Source: UBA877 sp034436335 (GTDB taxonomy: Bacteria; Chloroflexota; Anaerolineae; Anaerolineales; Villigracilaceae). Taken from it: a DNA stretch of 64,000 bases. The DNA lies in the NCBI GenBank assembly GCA_034436335.1, contig DAOTVO010000031.1, positions 1-64,000 on the forward strand, read 5' to 3'. Every line of letters begins with the position of its first letter. Position 1 is the first letter of the stretch. Shown here piece by piece: positions 19,401 through 28,360 of this stretch. The translations under genes and the position numbers were made by a program. The notes below the pieces were generated by a model. That model was not told the origin of the DNA, ran no database searches, and worked only from the letters and a program-made list of their open reading frames with translations.

Positions 19401-20345
19401 CTACTCCTGTGCGCTGCGCAAGAATAGGCGGCGGAAGGCTTCGCGCCCCCAGCGGACGCCGCGCAAATGCTCCAGGCGAGAAGAAAAACGCGCCGGCATC
19501 AGGCCAAAAACGCGCGGCAAGGTATCTACCGGGCAGGTGCGGTCTACGGCGAGATAATCAATCCAAAAAACCGAAGCGGGGAAATACGGGAAAGAGGTTT
19601 CCATGGTCACGGTCAGGGCACGCATGAACGGCACCCCAGCAGGGAAGAGCAAGCGCCGTTGATGGGTCACGCTCATGATTGTCTCCACCATCTGACGCAA
19701 TGTCATCGTCTCGCTGCCGCCGATTTCGTAGGTCTGGTTGATGGTCTCGGGCAGGTCGAGCGCCCAGGTCATACACACGGCCAAATCTTCCACCCAGAGC
19801 GGCTGCACCAGCGTTTTGCCCCCGGCGGGGAGCGGCAGAATGCCGGGAGCAAGCGCCAACAGCATCGCCAAGCCAGTGGTGAAGAGATCGCCCGGGCCGA
19901 AGAGGAGCGAGGCGCGCAAAATGGTATAGGGCAGGCCGGACTTGCGGATGAATTCCTCGGCAATGCCTTTGGCTTTCAGCACCGGGAACGCGGAGGCGCG
20001 GTCGGCGTCGAGGTGGCTGAGATAGAAAATGCGCTCCACGCCAGCATCGAGCGCGGCCTTGACCAGGTTGCGCGTTCCTTCGATATCTACCGATTGCAGG
20101 TCGGCGCGGCCGCCGCCCGCTTCGCCGCCCGCCAGGTGATAGACCGTCTGCACGCCGCGCAGGGCGGCGCGCAGGCCACGCGGGTCGGCCAGGCTGGTGA
20201 CCGCCACTTCGACCGGGACGCCAGGCGGCAGGTTCGGGGTACGCGGCGAAGGTCGCAAGAGGATGCGAACACGCTGCCCCGCCTCCACCAGGTGACGGGT
20301 GAGGGAACGTCCAATAAAGCCGGTAGCGCCGGTGAGGAGGATCAT
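19401..20345 (-). CDS. NAD(P)-binding extended SDR (NDUFA9/YwnB-like)
   Basis: A 314-residue atypical SDR. TGATGFIG at 5-12 binds the dinucleotide, and LSHLDADRASAFPVLKAKG replaces the normal Tyr-x3-Lys with an x3-Lys pattern typical of the NDUFA9-like SDR_a5 group. The region 225-260 is hydrophobic. Such proteins are often quinone- or lipid-associated, or act as assembly factors. It is the last gene of the minus-strand membrane-glycosylation block and begins 19 bases after the YYY gene. Confidence 0.85.
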   Translation of the reverse strand: MILLTGATGFIGRSLTRHLVEAGQRVRILLRPSPRTPNLPPGVPVEVAVTSLADPRGLRAALRGVQTVYHLAGGEAGGGRADLQSVDIEGTRNLVKAALDAGVERIFYLSHLDADRASAFPVLKAKGIAEEFIRKSGLPYTILRASLLFGPGDLFTTGLAMLLALAPGILPLPAGGKTLVQPLWVEDLAVCMTWALDLPETINQTYEIGGSETMTLRQMVETIMSVTHQRRLLFPAGVPFMRALTVTMETSFPYFPASVFWIDYLAVDRTCPVDTLPRVFGLMPARFSSRLEHLRGVRWGREAFRRLFLRSAQE

Positions 20346-20364
20346 CGTTTTAATTCACGTCTGC

Positions 20365-22956
20365 TCAAGGCACCTGATAGATGACCACATCGCCCGAACG
20401 GAAGACCTCCACCAGGTTATGTTGGAAATTAAGTTCGTTTAGCCGGTAAGTACGCCGCTCCAGCGTGCCGACGACGAGGTAGCGGATGTTGTACTTCTCG
20501 ATGATTGCACGTGCCTCGTCCCAGTTGTTGGTCTGGTAAAGGCGGGGGATGTCCCGCTCGCCACGCTGACGCTGTTCGTCGAAAGTGCCGCGCCACTGGT
20601 CTTCATGACCGATCCAGCCAACTACCGCCGGCAGTCCGCTGTAAGCCGACATGCGGGCGTAGTCGCTGTATTGACCGCCGACCGCTTCGGCGATGACCCC
20701 ATCAGGAGCGGTGGCCAGCCAATCGGCAGCAGCGGCGTCATCGGGATACTGGCGGTGGAACAACTGCGCGCCGTCCAGGGTCCAGACCGAGGCGGCAGTG
20801 CGCAGGGGGGCAGAGTCGCCCGCTGCCCGCGCTGCGGCAAGGAGTTGACGGAAGGCCGGGATCTGGAAGTTTGCGGTCTTGTTGGGCAGGGCAAAGACCG
20901 GGAAGGCCAGCCCGACGAGGAGCATCAACGCCAGGGCGAGCGAATAGGCCCACTTCCACGCACGGCGCAACTCTTGAAGCATCACCGTCGCGCCAAAGGC
21001 CGCCGCCAGGCTCCACAACTGCCAGGCCTGGAAGTAGAACTTGAAGATGGTGTTCATGCGGTTGCCGAAGAGATCGCGCAGAAAGACGAACTCCGGGGCC
21101 AGGACGAGCAGCGCGCCGAGGAGCAGAAGCAGAAGAGAAAAGTTAGCAGGGGATGCGGATGGGCTGACTTCCTGCTGCGTTTCATCCTTGGGGATGGGGC
21201 GCGGGTGGGCAAGGAAGGCAATAGCCGGAATGAGCAAAGCCAAGAGAGTCAACAAGCCGGGGAGGAAAGCGAGGCGCCTCAACGTGGCCGCGCCGAAAAA
21301 GAGCGCCAGACCAGGGAAACCCTGAGTCTGCAGATACATGGCCGCGAAGTCGGGCATCTTGAATTTCGCCAGCATCCCCAACAGCCAAGAGAAGCCCCAC
21401 AAGAAGAAAGTCAAACCGAGGCCTAGGGAAAAAGCAGTGTTCCAGCGCGCCGGAACACGTTCGCCACGACGCAGGAAAATCAACCAGGCAAACAACGGGA
21501 GGAAGAGCGGGCCAAACATGACCCACAAATGCGCGCCGCGCGTCGGCGAATCCAGGTTGGGGAGGATGCCACCCGCCTGCGAGGAGAAGCCAAGATAGAA
21601 CGGCAGGTAGAGCAGGATGGCGAGCAATCCAAGCGGAAGGCTGAAGAGCAGGAGATCGGTCAGCCGCTCCCAGGTCCAGCCGGAGGCGAGGGCGCGGGAA
21701 AGGACGTAGGCAGCGGTGATCAGAGCAAAGCCAAAGAGGATGTCCCAGGTGTTTAGGAAGGCCATCCCGCCGAGCAGGAGCGCGCCGGCAAAGAGATGCA
21801 GGGGAGCGAGCGGCAGGCGGACGAAGCGCAAGTCGAGGCTGCCCTTCCAGCCGCCGAGGAACAGGTTGAGGGCGGCGGCAATGACCAGCAGGCCAAAGGG
21901 CATCGCCAGGACGTGCGGGTGCAGGTCGCCGAGCAGGTAGGAGAAGGCCGGAAATTCGTCTATGATTTCGCGGAAATTACCCGCCAGGTCGTAATCCTGA
22001 ATGACGCGCGAATCCTGCCACCACCAGATGTAGCGGTCGGGGACCCAGGCAGGCGGCTGAAGGGGCGGAATGTTGAGATGGTTGATGTCGAGCCAGGTCC
22101 AGAAATTGTAGGCCTGTAAATTCGGGCGCACAAGACGCCCCAAAACCGTCCACAAGTTCGAGTCGCCGGGCTGGCCGCTCCAGAAGATGCCGCGGCGGTG
22201 GAGGACTTCGAGAAAGCCGGCCGCGTTGGAGACGAAGAGCAGGAAGAGCGGGCCAAGGAGGGGAGAGAGAAGGGAGGAGTGAGAAGGGAGAAGTGAGGAG
22301 GAGCGGTTACGCCGGGCGGACAGCAAGTTGTAGAGAATGCCATAGGCCCCAACTGCGCTGAGGGCAAAGACGAGCGCCAGCATCAGGTTATGCGCCACCG
22401 CGCCGGGCGTGGCTGTGGCCTTGGCCAGCATGGCAGTCATCACATAGCCGAAATAGTAATACGAGATGGCGTAACCCGAAAGCCAAGGATCGCGCGGCGG
22501 GAAGGTCGGCGAGCGCAGGATGGAATTGATGAAGGCCAGTTCCATCGTCTTCTCGCCGCCCGCCGTTTCGATGTTCGGGTTGCAAGCACGCACAAAAGCC
22601 CAGGTAGCAAAGGCGAGAAAAAACAGGCTCTCGATGGCAATAAGCAGGCGGCGGTTCGCTTTCAGCCAGGCGAGCATGGACGCCCATTCGTTGACCGTGG
22701 AACGGCCTCCTCCCCACAAAGCAGCGGCGCCTGCCCCGGCAACCAGCAGGAAGGTCAGCAACAAGCCGCCGCCGTCGTTGCGGGTCACGCCCAGGGAGGT
22801 CAGCATCCAGAACAGATACCCCCACAGCAGGAGGCCAAGGGCGCGCGCCAGGCTGAAGCCGCGGTCGGCCAGGGCCGGGAAGAGCCGCCAGGCCAAGGGA
22901 AAGGTCAGCCAGCCGAGGAGGGTGAGGAGGAGATACCAGGAAAGGAAGGCGGTCAT
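20365..22956 (-). CDS. Chlor_Arch_YYY (DUF2298) membrane protein
   Basis: An 863-residue, extremely hydrophobic protein with many membrane helices. The hallmark SYYYFG is at 165-170, following the NPNIETAGGEKTMEL loop. It matches the single-domain class described for TIGR03662, found in some archaea and Chloroflexi and of unknown function. The C-terminal soluble part (about 710-863) includes QYSDYARMSAYSGLPAVVGW and a small GTLERR domain, as in GT-C oligosaccharyl or mannosyl transferases. The neighbourhood (PMT-like GT, GT4, methyltransferases) supports a role in lipid-linked glycan assembly, which is inference. A short run around 218-234 (SSSLLPSHSSLLSPLL) is encoded by a spacer-type purine/pyrimidine word repeat. 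Confidence 0.88.
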   Translation of the reverse strand: MTAFLSWYLLLTLLGWLTFPLAWRLFPALADRGFSLARALGLLLWGYLFWMLTSLGVTRNDGGGLLLTFLLVAGAGAAALWGGGRSTVNEWASMLAWLKANRRLLIAIESLFFLAFATWAFVRACNPNIETAGGEKTMELAFINSILRSPTFPPRDPWLSGYAISYYYFGYVMTAMLAKATATPGAVAHNLMLALVFALSAVGAYGILYNLLSARRNRSSSLLPSHSSLLSPLLGPLFLLFVSNAAGFLEVLHRRGIFWSGQPGDSNLWTVLGRLVRPNLQAYNFWTWLDINHLNIPPLQPPAWVPDRYIWWWQDSRVIQDYDLAGNFREIIDEFPAFSYLLGDLHPHVLAMPFGLLVIAAALNLFLGGWKGSLDLRFVRLPLAPLHLFAGALLLGGMAFLNTWDILFGFALITAAYVLSRALASGWTWERLTDLLLFSLPLGLLAILLYLPFYLGFSSQAGGILPNLDSPTRGAHLWVMFGPLFLPLFAWLIFLRRGERVPARWNTAFSLGLGLTFFLWGFSWLLGMLAKFKMPDFAAMYLQTQGFPGLALFFGAATLRRLAFLPGLLTLLALLIPAIAFLAHPRPIPKDETQQEVSPSASPANFSLLLLLLGALLVLAPEFVFLRDLFGNRMNTIFKFYFQAWQLWSLAAAFGATVMLQELRRAWKWAYSLALALMLLVGLAFPVFALPNKTANFQIPAFRQLLAAARAAGDSAPLRTAASVWTLDGAQLFHRQYPDDAAAADWLATAPDGVIAEAVGGQYSDYARMSAYSGLPAVVGWIGHEDQWRGTFDEQRQRGERDIPRLYQTNNWDEARAIIEKYNIRYLVVGTLERRTYRLNELNFQHNLVEVFRSGDVVIYQVP

Positions 22957-22998
22957 CAGTATTCAGTGTTCAGTGTTCAGTGGTCAGTGGTCAGTATC
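22957..22998. repeat. CAGTGTTCAGTG word repeat
   Basis: Consecutive TCAGTATTCAGTGTTCAGTG-type words lie between the YYY gene and the DUF952 gene and supply the DUF952 stop codon. The same words lie inside pheT at 35377-35430. Confidence 0.7.
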
Positions 22999-23350
22999 CG
23001 AGACTTGGGAGCGGGGGCAGGGAAAAAGCGCCGGAAGAATCCGGTTCGAAATCGAGCACGCGGCAGACGGCGTCCAGGTTGAGTGCGCCGTAAATGTGTG
23101 GGAACAACTCATCGGACTTGTCGGTGCCCGGCTCCCAGCGGACCTCGGGCCGGAGCGCCGTTAAATCAATCTCCAGCAGCACGAGGCCGCGCTGAGCGCG
23201 ATAAAACATATTGGCTACGCGCAGCACCTGCTCCACCCTGGAGCAATGGATGAAGCCCTCCTCCTCCAACGAAGGGGCGCTGTAAAAGCCGCGTGCTTGC
23301 GCCGCCGACCAAGAAGCGCGCTCGGTGATGTGATAGATGAATTCGCTCAC
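22991..23350 (-). CDS. DUF952 protein
   Basis: A 119-residue protein with the DUF952 signature: IYHITERASW, EEEGFIHCSRVEQV, LLEIDLTAL and FPHIYGALNLDAV. The function is unknown. The start is GTG, overlapping the TGA of the upstream giant gene (GTGA), so the two are translationally coupled. It may be carried along in the operon. Its last residues are encoded by the spacer repeat. Confidence 0.85.
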   Translation of the reverse strand: MSEFIYHITERASWSAAQARGFYSAPSLEEEGFIHCSRVEQVLRVANMFYRAQRGLVLLEIDLTALRPEVRWEPGTDKSDELFPHIYGALNLDAVCRVLDFEPDSSGAFSLPPLPSLGY

Positions 23351-26300
23351 GGCCTCTCTCCGGCAACCGGGAGCACTTCGTAGATGACCGTCTCACCGTC
23401 GCGATAGACTTCGTTCCAGTAGAGACCGTTGTACTGCTCGAACTTGAGCAATCCGTCCGGGCCTTCGGACGGGACAGGGCCGCCGGGCGCGCCGGGGGCG
23501 TATTTGGCGCGCTCCAACTGGCCGACAATAATGTAGCGCACGTTGTATTTTTGCAGGAAGGCCCGCGCGGCGTCAATGTCGGTGATGGTGTAGAAGGCAT
23601 CCACTTCGGCCCCGCGTCCGATGACCTGCCCCTGGAAGTAGACGCGCTGCTGCTGTTCGTGCCACTGCCAGCCGACCACTGCCGGCAGGCCGGTGTAGAT
23701 GGAGTAGCGCGAGAACCAGGTGTACTGAATGCCGGCCGGGGCGGCCTCGACAATGACCGGCGAGCCCGGCACGTTTTCCTGCATCCAGACGATGGCGCGG
23801 TAATCCTCGGCGGTGCTGAAGGTGCGCCCGAACTCGGCATAGGTGGCATATTGCATGTATGCCATGCTGTCGAGGCTGTGCGGCGCTTCGGGAATCCAGC
23901 GGTCGCGGGCCTTGTCCAGCCCGGCGATGAGCAGGAAGAGCGCCCCGCCGGTGACGAGCAGGGTGGCCGTCACCTGGTAGAAGGCGCGCCAGCCGGGAAG
24001 CCACTTACGGAATTCGGTCAACAGCCAGCCGAAGGATGCCGCCGCGCTGAGCGCCAGCAGGACCCAGGTCTGAACGCCGAACTTGTAGAGCGTGTTCATA
24101 CGTCCCACGTCGCCGGCGATGGTGAAGAGTTCGGCGAACATGGTCAGGACGAGGCCGGTGCCGGTCATGAAGAGAACCAGCCGTTTGGCGTCCGAAAGGC
24201 CGGGGCGGAAGAGCAGAATCCCGGCCCAGAGCGCCAGCGGCAGGGCCAGCCAGAGGATGGTCATCCCCTTCCAGGGCGGGGTCTGAGTGGGGAGGCCGAC
24301 CCAGACCTGCTGAACGGCCAGCGCCAGCAGGATGAGCAACAACGCGGCCAGGATGAGTTCGCGGTAGGGACGCACTTTACGCAGGGCAGAAACGGGCGTC
24401 TCGGCCAGCCATTGACGCGTCTCCCAGGCCATCCAGGCGGTGATGAAGAACAGGAGCATACCCCACTGAACGAGATAAGAGGTCAGCGGGGTGCGCAGAC
24501 CGGGCCATTTGCTGATGGACGAATAGGCCTGTCCAAACCAGTGCGAGAAGGGCTGGAAGAACAACTGCGCCAGGAGAGCGACCAGCACGACCGTCCCGCC
24601 AGCCAGAAGCCAGCGTTTGGCGTTCTGCGGCAGGCGGAGCGGGAGTCTGTCCGCTCTGGCATACCGGAGCAGCGCGTAGAACAGACCGACCATGCCAAAG
24701 ACGAAGTACGTGTAGAAATCCCAGGTGTTGGCCGGTTTGAGCGAGCCGATGACCAGCGCGCCGAGGAAGAGACCCGCCGCGGCGTCTAGGCGGCTTTGCC
24801 ACTGCGCCTTAGCATGCAGGAGCGAAAGCACCCAGGCAATAACCAGCAGGGTCAGCATGTAGGCGATGACGTGAGCATGCAAGTCGGAATAGAGGAAAGA
24901 GAAAGCCGGGAACTCGTAGAAAGTATCGTGCGGGTAGGGGAAGATGCGGCTGGCAAACCAGTACCAGTCGCCGCGCGCATACGGCAGAGGCAGACCGGCC
25001 AGGGTCAGGAAGAAGCCCTTGAGCGTCCACCAGATTTTCTCGAACAAGTTCGCCCCTTCGATGACGCCGCCCGGCGCGCCGTTGCGCTGGAAACCCAGCA
25101 GGAACAGGCGTGCCACGCCAAGGTTGCCGAGCAGAACCATCGCCGCCGAGGCGCTGAGTCCCGTCAGCAGGGGATGCTGGTCGGTTTTGGGCGACCAGGT
25201 TTCCAGGTCCGCGCGGCGGGGCTTGAGCAGGTTGTAGCCAATCGAAAAGGCCGAAACCGCGACAATGGCAAACAAGGTCGGCAGGATGAAGTTGAAGGCA
25301 ATCGAAGGCACAATACCCAGCAGTTTGACCGGCGTGGCAACGATGACCGTGCCGAAGTAATAGTAGTTGATGTAGCCGCCTGCGAACCAGGCGTCGTAGG
25401 GCGGGAAGATGGTGCTTTTCAGCACGGCGTTGAACTGGGCAAAGTTCATTGGGCGCTCGCCGCCCTTGGAGGGATGCCACAGGTCGGGATTGGCGAGGCG
25501 GAGGAACAGGTCGAGCAGGAAGAAAGCCAGGAAGAGTAACTCGATGAAGAGGTAAAACTTCCAGCGGCGGCCCCATTCGGCCTTCAGGGCGGCGCGCTGA
25601 CGCCAGGCCTGCCACGCCCCGAGGAGCGCCACCGCGCCGAGGGCGACCGCGATGGTCGGCTTACTGTAGGGAAGTCCCGCCGAGCCAGCCAGCCAGGCCA
25701 GCCAGGCCCACAGCAATAGACCGGCAGCGCGCGCCAGCGGGTAGCCGCCATCGGCCAGGCCGGGCAGGGAAGCACGCAGCAACGGGAAGGCAAACAGCCC
25801 GACGAGGAAAATAAGCAGGTACCAGACGACCAGCCCCAGGCCGGGGTACTTGTTTAGCAGGGCGTCGCGGTTGAAGAGGTCCGACCACGTGCCGCCCGCC
25901 TGCTGGATGGCGGCCTGCTTGTCGGAGAGCATCAGGTCTTTGTAATCATCGAACTGGCCGGGCAGGAGTTGGACGGCCTTGCTCAAATCCACCGCGCCGA
26001 GGATGGCCTGCACTCGCGCCGGGTCGTAGTCGGCGCTTTTCTTGAAGATGAGTACCTTCGGGTGGTCGTAGAAGGTGAAGGCCTCCTCCGCCGCCTGGTC
26101 GTTGATGACCAGCGGGCCGAGCGCCGGGTAGTTGGTGAAGACGGCCACCAGGTCGTAACCCAACTGTCCCTGGAACATGCCCGGCTCGGCGACGCGGTAA
26201 CACTCGATGATGTCGCGGTCTGCCGGGCAGCCGAGCAGGGCGCGGTAGTAGGCAGTCGTCAGCGGGTAACGCTCCGGCAGGCGCGTAATCTGCCCGTATT

Positions 26301-28338
26301 GGTGATTGGTAGGAATGAAAATGTAATCGCCCTGGTCAAGGATGGTTTGAAAGCGCGCCAGTTTGTCGGTGTTGTCGGGCCAATAGACTTGCAGGTTCAG
26401 GTCGCCGCGGTAGAGGCCGCCGAAGCCGTCGTAGCCGCCAACACGGAAGGGGAGGGTGAAGTCGTAATCGGTCTCGTTGATCACTGCCGAGCCGGAGAGG
26501 GTCAGCGAGCCGCCGGAGGTCTCAATGATGAAGAAATACGTCTGCCCATTGATAAGGACGGGCGGGACGGCGAAGACCAGGCTGACGGCTTCGCCGCGCG
26601 GGTCGGCGCGGGGGGCGAAGTCGGCGGTCACGGAGGCGGAGGCAAGCACCTGTTCCGGCAGCGGGTCGGGAGCGGAGGCAACGCGCAGGGTAAGCGTCTG
26701 TGGCCCGGCGAGAGAGAAATCGGCCACATGCGGCAGCAGGACGGAGGTCAACGCGCCGTCGGCGTAGGCGGCGAAGGCCGCCTGGTAAGGGATGCCCGGC
26801 TGAATCTGCATCCCGCTGAAGAAGGGCAGCGGCTGCTGATAGGTGCCGCTTTCGGAAGTCTGAATTTGCAGGTTGATGGGGGCGGGAACGTTCTGGTAAA
26901 TCCACTTCGAGGCGGCAATGCGCGGCTCATCGCGGGTGTAAATGGATACGAAAGAGAAAGCCCAGACGGCCGTCAACAAAAGTACGCCAACGCCCACCAT
27001 CGCTGCAAGGACCGTTGACACGTTAGAACGTTTAAACGCTCTAACGTTCCAACCTGCCAACCTGAAAACGAACCAGGCCGCCATCATCGCCAAGAAAGGG
27101 TAGATAGGCAACTGATAGCGCATAGTTGGGTTGTATTGCAGCGACTGCCAGCCGAAGTAGGCCGCCGTCCACGACCAGAGCAGGAGGTGTTGACGCCACT
27201 CGCCCCTGACCATCCACCAGGCCATGGCCAGGAAGCCGACCCAGGCCAGGATGCCGAGCGGCAGGCCAAGCCCCCAAACGGTCAGGTTCTGGAAGGAGTA
27301 GAGATGCGTGCGCCGCGCCCATTGCAAATTCCAGGGCAGATCAGAGTTGGGCGTGGCCTGGGCGCGCTGCTCGCGGATATTGGCAATCCAGGCCGGGTTG
27401 AGGCCGAGGCCGTCGAAAGCGTAGGGTTGGAAGACGCGGAATGACAAAAGGGCAAAGAATCCGCCCGCCAGCAAGGAAACCAGGATGGAGGTCCACTGCT
27501 GCGGGGAGAGGGGTTCGCCGCGCTTCCAGGAGCGGAGGAAGAAGGCCAGCGGCAGGAGCAGAGCCAGCGGCGCGGCGTTAATCTTGCAGGCCAGCGCCAT
27601 GCCAAAGGCAACGCCAAAGAAGATGCTGAACCAGAAGAGGCGGGTACGGAGTGCGAGGCGTAAGAGGGAGAAGGGAGAAAAGAGAAGGGAGGCGTCGGGA
27701 GAATTGGCCGGTTCTTTCTCAGTCACAATCAGAACGGCAAAGTACGCCGCCAGGGTCATGAAGGTGACGGCAAAGTTGTCGGTGGTATAGAAATGCGACT
27801 GCTGAATCTGCATCACGGCCAAGGCCGAGAAAGCCGCCGCCAGCAGGGCCACGCGCCGGTTGTAGAGCCGCGCCGCAATCAGGTAGAGCAGGAAGACGGT
27901 GAGCAGGTCCATCGCCGCCGACATCTGCCGCCCGAAGAGTTTCAGGTTATTCAGGTGGCCGGTCCATTCGGCCAGCGTCCGCACCATGAAAATGGGCAAA
28001 GTCCCATAAGTGTAAAAAGCATCGCCGCGATTGTGCGGGTTGAGCGGCGAACAGGCGGTATCGAAGTAGCCGCCCCATGCTGCGCAATCGTGGTACACGC
28101 TCGGGTACGAGGCCCGCCAGGGACGGTCTGTCGAGTTCGGCGGCACGCCCAGCACAGCCGGGTCGGTGCCAGGCAGGCCAATGTTATAGGTCACCGAGGT
28201 CAGAAACAACTCGTCCGGGTGCTGATGCTCGAGTTCGCCCCAGTCGCTGCCGGTAAAACGCAACCAGGCGGCTACGACCAGCACCATGAGGAGCAAAATG
28301 TCATACAGCCAGGGAAGTTTTTCTTTGGGTTTCTCCAT
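23347..28338 (-). CDS. Giant fusion: GT-C/PMT-like N-terminus plus Chlor_Arch_YYY domain
   Basis: A 1663-residue polytopic membrane protein. The N-terminal half looks like a GT-C glycosyltransferase: an HPDE acidic motif after the first helix (about 40), roughly ten membrane helices to 470, and then a lumen-side domain (470-790). The second half repeats the YYY architecture, with NYYYFG at about 991-996 and NPDLWHPSKGGERPMNFAQ before it, then a C-terminal soluble tail like that of the neighbouring 863-residue protein. TIGR03662 also describes a second, longer class with an extra N-terminal region. Two word-repeat segments (27015-27065, 27656-27700) are translated within it. The substrate is unknown; I infer polyprenyl-phosphate sugars. 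Confidence 0.86.
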   Translation of the reverse strand: MEKPKEKLPWLYDILLLMVLVVAAWLRFTGSDWGELEHQHPDELFLTSVTYNIGLPGTDPAVLGVPPNSTDRPWRASYPSVYHDCAAWGGYFDTACSPLNPHNRGDAFYTYGTLPIFMVRTLAEWTGHLNNLKLFGRQMSAAMDLLTVFLLYLIAARLYNRRVALLAAAFSALAVMQIQQSHFYTTDNFAVTFMTLAAYFAVLIVTEKEPANSPDASLLFSPFSLLRLALRTRLFWFSIFFGVAFGMALACKINAAPLALLLPLAFFLRSWKRGEPLSPQQWTSILVSLLAGGFFALLSFRVFQPYAFDGLGLNPAWIANIREQRAQATPNSDLPWNLQWARRTHLYSFQNLTVWGLGLPLGILAWVGFLAMAWWMVRGEWRQHLLLWSWTAAYFGWQSLQYNPTMRYQLPIYPFLAMMAAWFVFRLAGWNVRAFKRSNVSTVLAAMVGVGVLLLTAVWAFSFVSIYTRDEPRIAASKWIYQNVPAPINLQIQTSESGTYQQPLPFFSGMQIQPGIPYQAAFAAYADGALTSVLLPHVADFSLAGPQTLTLRVASAPDPLPEQVLASASVTADFAPRADPRGEAVSLVFAVPPVLINGQTYFFIIETSGGSLTLSGSAVINETDYDFTLPFRVGGYDGFGGLYRGDLNLQVYWPDNTDKLARFQTILDQGDYIFIPTNHQYGQITRLPERYPLTTAYYRALLGCPADRDIIECYRVAEPGMFQGQLGYDLVAVFTNYPALGPLVINDQAAEEAFTFYDHPKVLIFKKSADYDPARVQAILGAVDLSKAVQLLPGQFDDYKDLMLSDKQAAIQQAGGTWSDLFNRDALLNKYPGLGLVVWYLLIFLVGLFAFPLLRASLPGLADGGYPLARAAGLLLWAWLAWLAGSAGLPYSKPTIAVALGAVALLGAWQAWRQRAALKAEWGRRWKFYLFIELLFLAFFLLDLFLRLANPDLWHPSKGGERPMNFAQFNAVLKSTIFPPYDAWFAGGYINYYYFGTVIVATPVKLLGIVPSIAFNFILPTLFAIVAVSAFSIGYNLLKPRRADLETWSPKTDQHPLLTGLSASAAMVLLGNLGVARLFLLGFQRNGAPGGVIEGANLFEKIWWTLKGFFLTLAGLPLPYARGDWYWFASRIFPYPHDTFYEFPAFSFLYSDLHAHVIAYMLTLLVIAWVLSLLHAKAQWQSRLDAAAGLFLGALVIGSLKPANTWDFYTYFVFGMVGLFYALLRYARADRLPLRLPQNAKRWLLAGGTVVLVALLAQLFFQPFSHWFGQAYSSISKWPGLRTPLTSYLVQWGMLLFFITAWMAWETRQWLAETPVSALRKVRPYRELILAALLLILLALAVQQVWVGLPTQTPPWKGMTILWLALPLALWAGILLFRPGLSDAKRLVLFMTGTGLVLTMFAELFTIAGDVGRMNTLYKFGVQTWVLLALSAAASFGWLLTEFRKWLPGWRAFYQVTATLLVTGGALFLLIAGLDKARDRWIPEAPHSLDSMAYMQYATYAEFGRTFSTAEDYRAIVWMQENVPGSPVIVEAAPAGIQYTWFSRYSIYTGLPAVVGWQWHEQQQRVYFQGQVIGRGAEVDAFYTITDIDAARAFLQKYNVRYIIVGQLERAKYAPGAPGGPVPSEGPDGLLKFEQYNGLYWNEVYRDGETVIYEVLPVAGERP

Positions 28339-28360
28339 AAGTATCCGCGTTCACCTGTAG

